A stretch of DNA of 19,448 nt from Streptomyces sp. MMG1533 (GTDB lineage: Bacteria; Actinomycetota; Actinomycetes; Streptomycetales; Streptomycetaceae), in contig NZ_LGDG01000022.1 of assembly GCF_001279775.1 (NCBI RefSeq), positions 1 to 19,448 on the forward strand, given 5' to 3'. This document shows, piece after piece, positions 7,788 to 14,731 of this stretch. Numbering within the stretch: the first letter of the stretch is position 1; each line of letters begins with the position of its first letter. Both the position numbers and the translations under genes were made by a program. The notes under the pieces are model-generated. The model did no database searches. It was not told the DNA's origin and saw nothing but the letters and a program-made list of their open reading frames with translations.

Positions 7788-8285
7788 GTCCACCTCGTCG
7801 TACGTCGCCGGGGCCGAGCACTGGGGCGCGTGCATCGGCATCTCGGTCAGGCCGGGGTAGTAGACGTGCAGGCTTATGGCCGGCTCGAGCGTGTCGTTGA
7901 CCACCTCGTGCACATACCCCGGCGCGAACACCCGCTGCGCACCCGCCTCCAGCGCGCGCGTGCCCCGCTCGGTCCGCTCGGTCAGCCTTCCGTCCAGCAC
8001 GGTCAGGACTCCGGAGGAGCGGCCGTGGTCGTGCAGTCCGCTGCCCTGTCCGGGCACCCAGGACAGCAGCCACACCTCGTAGCCGGGGCCGGTGCGCAGC
8101 CGGTGGTACCAGCGGGTGGTCGCGTCGTACCGGACGAGGTGTTCCCACTGGGCGCGGTCGGCGGCGATGGAGCGGGACAGGCCGACGAACTCGGCGACGG
8201 TGGCCGGGTGCTCGCGCGCGGGCTGGAGAAGGTGCGGGACTTCGAGGATGTCGCCGGCGATCTGGAGGTCGCTGTCGCTGTTCAT
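7773..8285 (-). CDS. Cysteine dioxygenase family protein (cupin)
   Basis: A 170-residue cupin predicted to oxidise L-cysteine (or a related thiol) to the sulfinate using non-haem iron and O2. The three-His iron site is visible as HDH at 85-87 (His85, His87) and His126 in APGYVHEVVND. The Ser-His-Tyr triad of thiol dioxygenases matches Ser138-His140-Tyr142 in ISLHVYYP. Arg62 is placed like the substrate-carboxylate Arg of mammalian enzymes. The mammalian crosslinking Cys is replaced (GRSSGV), as is usual in bacteria. I chose ATG 8285, with GAGGAA about 12 bases upstream. A GTG at 8336 is in frame, but codons 8286-8336 have about 40% A/T third positions, unlike the rest. Possibly co-transcribed with fbiA 92 bp downstream; divergent from whiB. 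Confidence 0.88.
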   Translation of the reverse strand: MNSDSDLQIAGDILEVPHLLQPAREHPATVAEFVGLSRSIAADRAQWEHLVRYDATTRWYHRLRTGPGYEVWLLSWVPGQGSGLHDHGRSSGVLTVLDGRLTERTERGTRALEAGAQRVFAPGYVHEVVNDTLEPAISLHVYYPGLTEMPMHAPQCSAPATYDEVDVVSA

Positions 8286-8772
8286 GGAATGCGGTGGTTC
8301 CTCGGCGGAAGAGTGTGGGGGATGGCTGGGTGTCACGTACCGTCCGCCCGGGTCACGGGGGGACAGAGATGCCCTGGTCCGGGCGTGGGGAACAAGCAGC
8401 CGAGTCGCGGTGGACTCAGAGGCAGCCGGAGCGCGCTTGGCTCAACAGCCGGGACAGCAACAACAGCTACAGCGAGCGTGGGCAGCACCGAGGGACCCGG
8501 CGGAGCGGGTCGAGGTGAGTGCCAAGTTCGCGAGCATGCCCACAAGGACACCGGTTCACACCTTCACTGTCAACTCGACGCCCGGTATGTGGGACATGTT
8601 TCACCTCATCCGGTTCATCTCCGAGGGGAAAGGTTTGTTCATGCGTCCACCGGGACACATGGGCACAACCGGGCGCGCGGGCCTCGGAACGAGATCGAAC
8701 TTCTGGGCGTCCTTCTCCGTACAGGCCCCAAAGCGCGGTGCGGGAGCGGAGCTCCTCGAGGGTCCCGTCCGC

Positions 8773-8801
8773 TTGTCAAGGTTTATGACGATTTGAACAC
8801 T
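8773..8801 (+). promoter_or_regulatory. Possible second (distal) whiB promoter
   Basis: TTGTCA at 8773-8778, a 17-base spacer and AACACT at 8796-8801 give a plausible sigma-HrdB-like pair in an A/T-rich patch about 160 bases upstream of whiB. The -10 lacks the initial T, so this is only a candidate. Confidence 0.3.
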
Positions 8802-8857
8802 TTCTGCAAGGCCTTGGTTCCGCAGAGTGAATAAGGGGCCCAATAGCAGATCTCGGC

Positions 8858-8887
8858 TTGACTCGCCCGGAGCAGCACACTTGTAAT
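8858..8887 (+). promoter_or_regulatory. Predicted whiB promoter (-35 TTGACT, -10 TGTAAT)
   Basis: TTGACT at 8858-8863 and TGTAAT at 8882-8887 are separated by 18 bases, close to housekeeping sigma consensus. Transcription would start near 8893-8895, leaving a leader of about 66 bases. A CACTCGTG dyad at 8890-8897 covers the predicted start and could be an operator. Confidence 0.6.
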
Positions 8888-8948
8888 TTCACTCGTGTCG
8901 TTCAGCCGAAATCGGTACGGCTACATCACGGGGACGCGAAAGACAGAC

Positions 8949-8954
8949 GAGGGG
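8949..8954 (+). promoter_or_regulatory. whiB ribosome binding site
   Basis: GAGGGG lies 5 bases before ATG 8960. It fixes the start, ruling out the in-frame upstream ATG at 8858, which lies on the predicted -35 box. Confidence 0.75.
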
Positions 8955-8959
8955 CGCAC

Positions 8960-9223
8960 ATGACCGAGACGGTGCAGCAACTGCTGGTCGACGACGCGGA
9001 CGAGGAACTCGGCTGGCAGGAGCGCGCGCTGTGCGCCCAGACCGACCCCGAGTCCTTCTTCCCCGAGAAGGGCGGCTCCACCCGCGAGGCCAAGAAGGTC
9101 TGCCTCGCCTGTGAGGTCCGCTCCGAGTGCCTCGAGTACGCCCTCGCCAACGACGAACGCTTCGGCATCTGGGGCGGCCTCTCCGAACGCGAGCGCCGCA
9201 GACTCAAGAAGGCCGCGGTCTGA
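8960..9223 (+). CDS. whiB: Sporulation regulator WhiB (Wbl family, iron-sulfur)
   Basis: An 87-residue Wbl protein. The four cluster ligands are Cys25, Cys48, Cys51 and Cys57 in the C-x22-C-x2-C-x5-C pattern, followed by the FGIWGGLSERER turn (68-79) and a basic C-terminus (RRRLKKAAV) that contacts DNA. Length and sequence match, from memory, Streptomyces WhiB (WhiB2 of mycobacteria) nearly residue for residue. WhiB acts with WhiA to switch aerial hyphae from growth to septation, and Wbl proteins bind sigma region 4. The start is set by GAGGGG at 8949-8954 and a good promoter precedes it. It lies upstream of the membrane glycosyltransferase on the same strand, with a 217-bp gap, so a separate promoter there is likely. 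Confidence 0.97.
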   Translation: MTETVQQLLVDDADEELGWQERALCAQTDPESFFPEKGGSTREAKKVCLACEVRSECLEYALANDERFGIWGGLSERERRRLKKAAV

Positions 9224-9315
9224 GTCCGAGGGGCACCCGTCCGAGGAGCATGTATCCGAGGGGTACGTCTCGAGTCCGCGCACATATACGTCACGAACGG
9301 CCCGTCGCAGGTGGG

Positions 9316-9324
9316 TTATCCACA
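9316..9324 (+). promoter_or_regulatory. DnaA-box-like sequence TTATCCACA
   Basis: This is an exact match to the classical 9-mer DnaA box in the whiB-glycosyltransferase spacer, inside a small GTGG/CCAC dyad (9312-9323). Only one box is seen, and Streptomyces oriC boxes favour TTGTCCACA. Function unproven. Confidence 0.25.
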
Positions 9325-9338
9325 GGCGGCGGGCCGCC
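9325..9338 (+). terminator. Weak hairpin after whiB
   Basis: GGCGG (9325-9329) pairs with CCGCC (9334-9338) around a 4-base loop and is followed by TT, about 100 bases after the whiB stop. It could end part of the whiB transcript; the stem is short. Confidence 0.3.
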
Positions 9339-9353
9339 TTCATGCCCAGCCGA

Positions 9354-9359
9354 TAGTGT
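9354..9359 (+). promoter_or_regulatory. Possible -10 element for the glycosyltransferase operon
   Basis: TAGTGT fits TAnnnT and would start transcription about 75 bases before ATG 9441. No good -35 lies at the normal distance, so the glycosyltransferase may also be read through from whiB. Confidence 0.25.
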
Positions 9360-9440
9360 GGGCGCTCGTCCGAGACGCCTCGCCGCCCCCAGTGGGCACA
9401 GGCGTCCACCGCAGTCCACCGAACCGGGGCCCGTACCTCG

Positions 9441-12400
9441 ATGTCCGTGCACAGCCACACGGCAGCCCAGCAAGACACCGCTGCCACACCTGAGTTTCCG
9501 CGTCATGTGGTGACCGCGGTCCTCGTCTCCCACGACGGCGCCCGCTGGCTGCCCGACGCACTGGCCGGGCTGCTCGGCCAGGAGCGCCCGGTGCAGTTCG
9601 CCATGGGCGCCGACACCGGCAGCGCGGACGACTCCGCCCAGCTGGTCACCCATGCCCTCGGCGCCGACCGCGTGCTGCACCTCGCCCGGCGCACCGGCTT
9701 CGGCCAGGCCGTGGAGGAGGCGGGCCGCACGGCCCCTGTCCTCACCCCTGACGAACTGCCGTATCTGAAGCGGCCCAGCGGCTGGGACCCCGTCACGCGC
9801 ACCTGGCGCGACGACGCCTACGACCTGCCGGAGCTCCCGCACGGAGAGCCGGTGCAGTGGCTGTGGCTGCTGCACGACGACTGCGCCCCCGAACCCGACG
9901 CCCTGGCCCAGCTGCTGCGGGTCGTGGAGACCGAGTACGAACTGGGCCGGGACGACGTGGCCGTGGTGGGCCCCAAGCTCCGCGGCTGGTACGACCGCCG
10001 GCAGCTGCTGGAGGTCGGCGTCAGCATCGCCCACTCCGGCCGCCGCTGGACCGGCCTCGACCGCCGCGAACAGGACCAGGGCCAGCACGACCACGTCCGG
10101 CCGGTGCTGTCCGTGTCCACCGCAGGCATGCTGATCCGGCGCGACGTCTTCGAGCAGCTCGGCGGCTTCGACCGTCGGCTGCCCCTGATGCGCGACGACG
10201 TCGACCTGTGCTGGCGGGCGCACGCGGCCGGGTACCGCGTCCTGATCGCCCCGGAAGCCGTCGTACGACATGCCGAGGCCGCCTCGCGCGAGCGCCGCGC
10301 CGTCGACTGCGCGGGCCGCACCACCGCCTCCCCGCACAAGGTCGACAAGGCCGGCGCCGTCTACACCCTGCTCGTCAACACGCGTACGGCCGTGCTGCCC
10401 TGGGTGCTGGTGCGCCTCGTCCTGGGCACCCTGCTGCGGACCGTCGCCTACCTCGTCGGCAAGGTCCCCGGACAGGCCGTAGACGAGATCCGCGGCCTCC
10501 TGGGCACCCTGCTGCGGCCCGAGCGGATCCTCGCCGGGCGCCGCAGGCGCGGCCGTCCGGCCGTCGACAAGGACGAGATGCGGCCGCTGTTCCCGCCGCC
10601 GGGCGCGACCGTCCGTGCCACGGTCGAGCAGGCCGCGAGCAGCCTCTTCGGCAGCTCCGACCCCGAGGCGACCTCCGGCGCCGGCCGGCACGGCGGCGCG
10701 GTCGAGTCCGGGCCCGGCGGCGACGACGCCGACTTCCTGGAGATCGAGCAGTTCGTCCGCCTCAAGCGCATCGCCCGCAAGCCCGGTCCGGTGCTCTTCC
10801 TGGTGCTGCTGCTGGTCTCCCTGGTCGCCTGCCGCGCCCTGCTCGGCGGCGGCGCGCTCGCGGGCGGCGCCCTGCTGCCCGCCCCGGCCGACTCCGGCGA
10901 GCTGTGGTCGCGCTACCTGGACGCCTGGCACGCGGTGGGCGCCGGCGGCACCCCGTCCGCACCGCCCTACCTCGCGCTCGTCGCGATGCTCGCCTCCGTG
11001 CTGTTCGGCTCGACCGGCCTCGCGGTCACCGTCCTGTTGGTCTGCTCGGTGCCGCTGGCCGGTTTCGCCGCCTACTTCGCCTCCCGCCCGCTCGTCGAGT
11101 CACGCCTCCTGCGCGCGTGGGCGGCCGTCGTCTACGCCTTCCTGCCCGCCGCCACCGGCGCCCTCGCCGGCGGCCGCATCGGCACCGCCGTCCTGGCCAT
11201 CCTGCTGCCGCTCATGGCGCGCGCGGGCATCGCGGCCAGCGGCCTGGCACACAGCTCGGGCACGCGTGGCAGCTGGCGCGCCACCTGGGCGTACGCCCTG
11301 CTGCTGACCGTCACCACGGCGTTCACGCCGATCGTGTGGCCCATCGTGCTGATCCTCGGCATCGGCCTGCTGGCCGTGCGCCGCGCCGAGATCACCGCCT
11401 ACGGCCTGCGCTTTTTGGCCCAGCTCGGCACGCCCCTGCTGATCCTCGCCCCGTGGTCGCTGTCCCTCCTGCCCTTCGGCTTCTTCCGGGAAGCCGGCCT
11501 GGAGTACGGCGCCTCGTCGGCCTCCGCCCTCGACCTGCTCGGCATCAGCCCCGGCGGCCCCGGCACGGTCAGCGGGCTGATGCTGATCGGCGTCGTCCTG
11601 GCCGCGCTGGCCGCCCTGCTGCGCTCCGAGCGGCAGTTCGGCATCTGGACGGCCTGGGCCGCCGCCCTGGTGGGCCTGGTCTTCGCCGCCCTGTCCAACG
11701 CCTCCACCTGGGCCGGCCCCGCGACCCTCGTCTACGGCCTCGCCCTCCTCGGCGCCGCCGTCCTCGGCGCCGACGGGGCACGCGCGCGCGTGGCCGAGCA
11801 GAGCTTCGGCTGGCGCCAGCCGGTCGCCGCGCTGATCGCCTTCGCCTCGGCCGCGGGCCCGCTGCTCGTCGCCGCCGGCTGGATGCTCGGCGGCGCCGAC
11901 GGCCCGCTGGAGCGCCGCGACCCGGTGCAGGTACCCGAGTTCGTCGCCGAGGAGAGCGGCACCCGCGACCAGGCCCGCACCCTCGTCCTCGACAGCGACT
12001 CCGCCGCGCACGTCGGCTACATGCTGGTGCGCGGTTCCGGCGCCCGCCTCGGCGACGCCGAACTGGCCGCGGCCGACGGCGAGAACGGCGGCCTCGACAA
12101 GATCGTCGCCAACCTCGTGGCCGGCTCCGGCGCCGACCAGGCGGACCAGCTCGGCAAGTTCGCCGTGCGCTACGTCCTGGTCCACAAGGGCGCGCCCCGC
12201 GAGGTCACCCGCGTCCTGGATGCCACGCCCGGCCTGTCCCGGCTCAGCCAGCGGGACGGCAGCGGGCTGTGGCGGGTCGACCAGGAGGTCGCGCGCGCCA
12301 CCGTCGTCACCGAGTCGGGTGATCCGAAGCCCGTCGCCGCCGGCCCCGTCGAGATCCACACCACGATCCCCTCCGGCGCCGACGGCCGCGTCCTGCGTCT

Positions 12401-13151
12401 CGCCGACACGGCCGACGAGAGCTGGACGGCCACCCTGGACGGCAGGCCGCTCACCCGCACCACGCTCGACGGCTGGGCCCAGGGCTTCGAACTCCCCGCC
12501 TCCGGCGGGAAGCTGGACGTCACCTTCGACGACCCGGTCGCTCACACGGCCTGGCTGTGGACCCAGGGCGCCCTCGCCGTCGTCCTCGTGGTGCTGGCCC
12601 TGCCCGGCCGCCGCCGCGACGTCGACGACGACCTGCCCGAAGAACCGGCCGTGCCCGCCCAGGCCGTCGCCGGCGAGGGCCGCCGAGCCCGCCGCCTGCG
12701 CGCCCAGGCCGAGGCCGAGGCCGAAGAGGGCGGCCGGCCCGACGAGTTCCCGCCCCCTCCGGAGCAGGCTCCCGCCGCCGTTCCGCAGCAGCAGTCCTAC
12801 GGCATGGGGGTCCCCCCGGGCGAGGATGTTCGAGCCTGGGGGAGGGACACCCCGAGCTATGCGGGTGCGGAGTACGACGGCGGCTACGGCGGCGAGCACT
12901 ACCAGGGCGCCCAGCAGCAGTACCCGGCGGGCGGCCACGACCAGCAGCCGTACCAGGCGGACCCCTACCAGGGCGGCCAGTACGACCCGTACGCGTACGG
13001 CGGCCAGTCCCAGCAGGCCCCCTACGACCAGGGCTACGGCCGGCAGTACGACCAGCAGGGGTACGACCAGGGCTACGACCCGGAGTACGACCCGAACGAG
13101 CCGCACCCGCACGGCAACGGCAGTGAGCGCCCCGACGGGAGTCAGCAGTGA
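9441..13151 (+). CDS. Multi-pass membrane family 2 glycosyltransferase with Q/Y/G-rich tail
   Basis: A 1236-residue protein. Residues 20-290 are a GT-A (GT2) domain: VTAVLVSHDGARWLPDAL opening, HDD at 145-147 as the metal-binding acidic motif, STAGMLIRRDVFEQLGGFD (226-244), and RDDVDLCWRA (251-260) in the catalytic ED-type position. A basic loop follows, then many hydrophobic segments from about 450 to 820. An extracytoplasmic-looking domain spans about 825-1030, with a last membrane span near 1035-1054. The cytoplasmic-side tail is charged (1055-1110), then rich in Gln, Tyr, Gly and Asp (1114-1236). Likely it builds or flips an envelope glycan; donor and acceptor are unknown, and nearby GDP-mannose genes are suggestive only. 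ATG 9441 has no strong Shine-Dalgarno. The stop overlaps the next gene (GTGA). Confidence 0.88.
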   Translation: MSVHSHTAAQQDTAATPEFPRHVVTAVLVSHDGARWLPDALAGLLGQERPVQFAMGADTGSADDSAQLVTHALGADRVLHLARRTGFGQAVEEAGRTAPVLTPDELPYLKRPSGWDPVTRTWRDDAYDLPELPHGEPVQWLWLLHDDCAPEPDALAQLLRVVETEYELGRDDVAVVGPKLRGWYDRRQLLEVGVSIAHSGRRWTGLDRREQDQGQHDHVRPVLSVSTAGMLIRRDVFEQLGGFDRRLPLMRDDVDLCWRAHAAGYRVLIAPEAVVRHAEAASRERRAVDCAGRTTASPHKVDKAGAVYTLLVNTRTAVLPWVLVRLVLGTLLRTVAYLVGKVPGQAVDEIRGLLGTLLRPERILAGRRRRGRPAVDKDEMRPLFPPPGATVRATVEQAASSLFGSSDPEATSGAGRHGGAVESGPGGDDADFLEIEQFVRLKRIARKPGPVLFLVLLLVSLVACRALLGGGALAGGALLPAPADSGELWSRYLDAWHAVGAGGTPSAPPYLALVAMLASVLFGSTGLAVTVLLVCSVPLAGFAAYFASRPLVESRLLRAWAAVVYAFLPAATGALAGGRIGTAVLAILLPLMARAGIAASGLAHSSGTRGSWRATWAYALLLTVTTAFTPIVWPIVLILGIGLLAVRRAEITAYGLRFLAQLGTPLLILAPWSLSLLPFGFFREAGLEYGASSASALDLLGISPGGPGTVSGLMLIGVVLAALAALLRSERQFGIWTAWAAALVGLVFAALSNASTWAGPATLVYGLALLGAAVLGADGARARVAEQSFGWRQPVAALIAFASAAGPLLVAAGWMLGGADGPLERRDPVQVPEFVAEESGTRDQARTLVLDSDSAAHVGYMLVRGSGARLGDAELAAADGENGGLDKIVANLVAGSGADQADQLGKFAVRYVLVHKGAPREVTRVLDATPGLSRLSQRDGSGLWRVDQEVARATVVTESGDPKPVAAGPVEIHTTIPSGADGRVLRLADTADESWTATLDGRPLTRTTLDGWAQGFELPASGGKLDVTFDDPVAHTAWLWTQGALAVVLVVLALPGRRRDVDDDLPEEPAVPAQAVAGEGRRARRLRAQAEAEAEEGGRPDEFPPPPEQAPAAVPQQQSYGMGVPPGEDVRAWGRDTPSYAGAEYDGGYGGEHYQGAQQQYPAGGHDQQPYQADPYQGGQYDPYAYGGQSQQAPYDQGYGRQYDQQGYDQGYDPEYDPNEPHPHGNGSERPDGSQQ
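12806..12853. repeat. Hairpin-forming extragenic-type repeat embedded in the glycosyltransferase tail
   Basis: A 48-bp nested dyad. The inner arms 12813-12824 and 12831-12842 pair at 10 of 12 positions (one G-U) around loop GATGTT. The outer arms are GGGGGTCCC and GGGACACCCC. It resembles the short G/C-arm elements scattered between Streptomyces genes and keeps the reading frame, adding about 16 residues (VPPGEDVRAWGRDTP region, about 1122-1138) that break the Q/Y/G pattern. A 13-bp exact match to its end (GGGGTGTCCCTCC, reverse strand) sits at 4026-4038. Confidence 0.6.
13137..13141 (+). promoter_or_regulatory. Ribosome binding site deciding the DUF5719 start
   Basis: GGGAG lies 6 bases before GTG 13148 and inside the last codons of the glycosyltransferase gene, supporting a coupled start at the GTGA overlap. 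Confidence 0.6.
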
Positions 13152-14635
13152 ACCGCACCACCCTGTCCCTGATCGCCGGCACCACAGCGCTCGCCGCCGT
13201 CACGGGATTCGCCGTGCTCACCACACCGGACGCGGCCGGCAGCGACACTTCCCGGGCAGCCGCCGTACTGCCCGTGGAGCGCACCAGCCTGCTGTGCCCG
13301 GAGCCCAGCCTCTCCGACCTCGCGGACACGTCGTACACGTCCTTCACGCCCGTCACGAAGGGCACGGGTGGCGACGGCAAGGGCGAACTCCAGCCCGCCA
13401 CGGAGCAGTCGGCCGACGGCCAGGGCGAGGGGAAGAAGGCCGAGAAGCCGGTCCTGACGCCGAAGGAGCCCGGCACTCCGGTCACCGGGGACACCTCCGG
13501 CGGTGACTCGCCCGCGCTCGTCGGCACCGCCGAAGGCAGGTTCGCGCCCGGCTGGACGGTCCAGGAGACCACCGAGGTCGCCGCGGGCGTCGGCCGCGGT
13601 CTCCAGGGCGTCAACTGCACCGCGCCGGACACGGAGTTCTGGTTCCCGGGCGCCAGCACGGCCGCCGACCGCAACGACTACGTGCACCTGACCAACCCCG
13701 ACGACTCCGCAGCCGTCGTCGACATCGAGCTCTACGGCAAGGACGGCGCCCTGGAGTCCACGGCGGGGGAGGGCCTCACCGTCCAGCCGCACTCCAGCGA
13801 GCCGGTCCTGCTGTCCACGCTCACGGACGAGAAGCAGGAGAACCTCACCGTCCATGTGAACGTCCGCAGCGGGCGCGTGGGCGCCGCCGTACAGGCCCTC
13901 GACGACAAGCTCGGCGGCGACTGGCTGGCCGCGTCCACCGACCCGACGGGCAGCCTGGTCCTGCCGGGGATCCCCAAGGACGCCACCGCGGTGCGTCTGG
14001 TCGCCTTCACACCCGGCGACTCCGACGCCGACCTGAAGGTACGGCTCTCCTCGCCGTCCGGCCGGATCACCCCGGCCGGCAACGAGACGCTGCACGTCAA
14101 GGCGGGCATGACCACCGCGGTCGACCTCGGCGATCTCACCCGCGGCGAGGCCGGCTCCCTGATCCTGACCCCCACCGACCAGTCCGTGCCGGTGGTCGCC
14201 GCCCTGCGGGTCGTACGCGGCAAGGGGTCGAAGCAGGAGACGGCGTTCATCCCCGCCACCCGCCCGGTCGGCACGCGCGCGACGGCCGTCGACAACAGCG
14301 CCAAGGGCAGCACCCTCTCCCTGGTCGCACCCGGCCAGGCCGCGAAGGTCAAGGTCACCGCGTCGGCGGGCAGTGAGGGCGGTACGGCCGTCTCGAAGAC
14401 GTACACGATCAAGGCAGGCACGACAGAGAACGTCGATGCCCCGACCCCGAGCGGCGGGAAGGGCACGTACGCCCTGACGGTCGAGCCGATCTCCGGCGGC
14501 CCGGTCTACGCGGCCCGGACCCTGGCGGCCACGGAGGGCGGCGTCCAGGGCTTCACCATCCAGACGCTCCCGGACGACCGGGGAACGGTTGCGGTACCGG
14601 AGGCGGACCAGGACCTGTCGGTGCTGCAGAAGTAG
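13148..14635 (+). CDS. DUF5719 family secreted or membrane-anchored protein
   Basis: A 495-residue exported protein of unknown function. Residues 1-30 are a short n-region with Arg3 and a hydrophobic stretch (LSLIAGTTALAAVTGFAVL), acting as signal peptide or N-terminal anchor. Residues about 68-125 form a Lys/Glu/Gly/Pro-rich low-complexity linker. The remainder is beta-rich, with Cys50 and Cys157 (NCTAPDTEFWFPGAS) as the two clear cysteines, possibly a disulfide. No catalytic motif is evident. It begins at GTG 13148, overlapping the glycosyltransferase stop by 4 bases, with GGGAG 6 bases upstream, so the two are almost certainly translated together. A role as an extracytoplasmic partner or acceptor of the glycosyltransferase is inference from this coupling. 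Confidence 0.88.
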   Translation: MNRTTLSLIAGTTALAAVTGFAVLTTPDAAGSDTSRAAAVLPVERTSLLCPEPSLSDLADTSYTSFTPVTKGTGGDGKGELQPATEQSADGQGEGKKAEKPVLTPKEPGTPVTGDTSGGDSPALVGTAEGRFAPGWTVQETTEVAAGVGRGLQGVNCTAPDTEFWFPGASTAADRNDYVHLTNPDDSAAVVDIELYGKDGALESTAGEGLTVQPHSSEPVLLSTLTDEKQENLTVHVNVRSGRVGAAVQALDDKLGGDWLAASTDPTGSLVLPGIPKDATAVRLVAFTPGDSDADLKVRLSSPSGRITPAGNETLHVKAGMTTAVDLGDLTRGEAGSLILTPTDQSVPVVAALRVVRGKGSKQETAFIPATRPVGTRATAVDNSAKGSTLSLVAPGQAAKVKVTASAGSEGGTAVSKTYTIKAGTTENVDAPTPSGGKGTYALTVEPISGGPVYAARTLAATEGGVQGFTIQTLPDDRGTVAVPEADQDLSVLQK

Positions 14636-14716
14636 GGCGGGCCGCAGTAGGGCGGGCGGCAGCAGCAGGGCGGGCCGCGGAAGCACGGCCGGGCGGTGAA
14701 GCAGGGGCGGGCGGTG
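14632..14716. repeat. 15-18 bp tandem repeat, five units, at a convergent gene junction
   Basis: Units starting at 14632, 14647, 14665, 14683 and 14701 follow the pattern GYAGGGCGGGCSGCR with GCA or GAA spacers. The array includes the stop codon of the DUF5719 gene and extends nearly to the stop of the minus-strand gene at 14732. It may work as a termination region; no clear hairpin is seen. Confidence 0.7.
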
Positions 14717-14731
14717 CGTCCGTGGGCGGGT

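Larger units (their letters stand above)
8286..8959. other. Long non-coding divergent region between cysteine dioxygenase and whiB
   Basis: There are 674 bases with no credible gene: reading frames on either strand lack the strong G/C third-position bias of the neighbours. Short A/T-richer patches occur near 8580-8640, 8770-8835 and 8880-8890. The proximal end contains the best promoter in the window (8858-8887); a weaker one lies at 8773-8801. GACAC pentamers, the core reported for WhiA sites, occur at 8547-8551 and 8654-8658, but chance could explain them. The length is consistent with complex developmental control and could include a small RNA or long leader. Confidence 0.6.

Noticed and set aside
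8333..8551. 72-codon minus-strand frame ending in a GTGA overlap with a possible longer dioxygenase start
   Set aside because: About a third of its codons end in A or T, against a strong G/C bias in real genes here, and it resembles no family. The same weak bias argues against the GTG 8336 dioxygenase start.
8547..8658. GACAC pentamers upstream of whiB as WhiA sites
   Set aside because: A pentamer is expected about this often by chance in 670 bases, and neither is placed at the predicted promoters.
11100..13112. 670-codon open frame on the minus strand opposite the glycosyltransferase
   Set aside because: High GC leaves long open antisense frames. The plus strand has clear GT2 motifs and correct codon bias; the antisense product is low-complexity.
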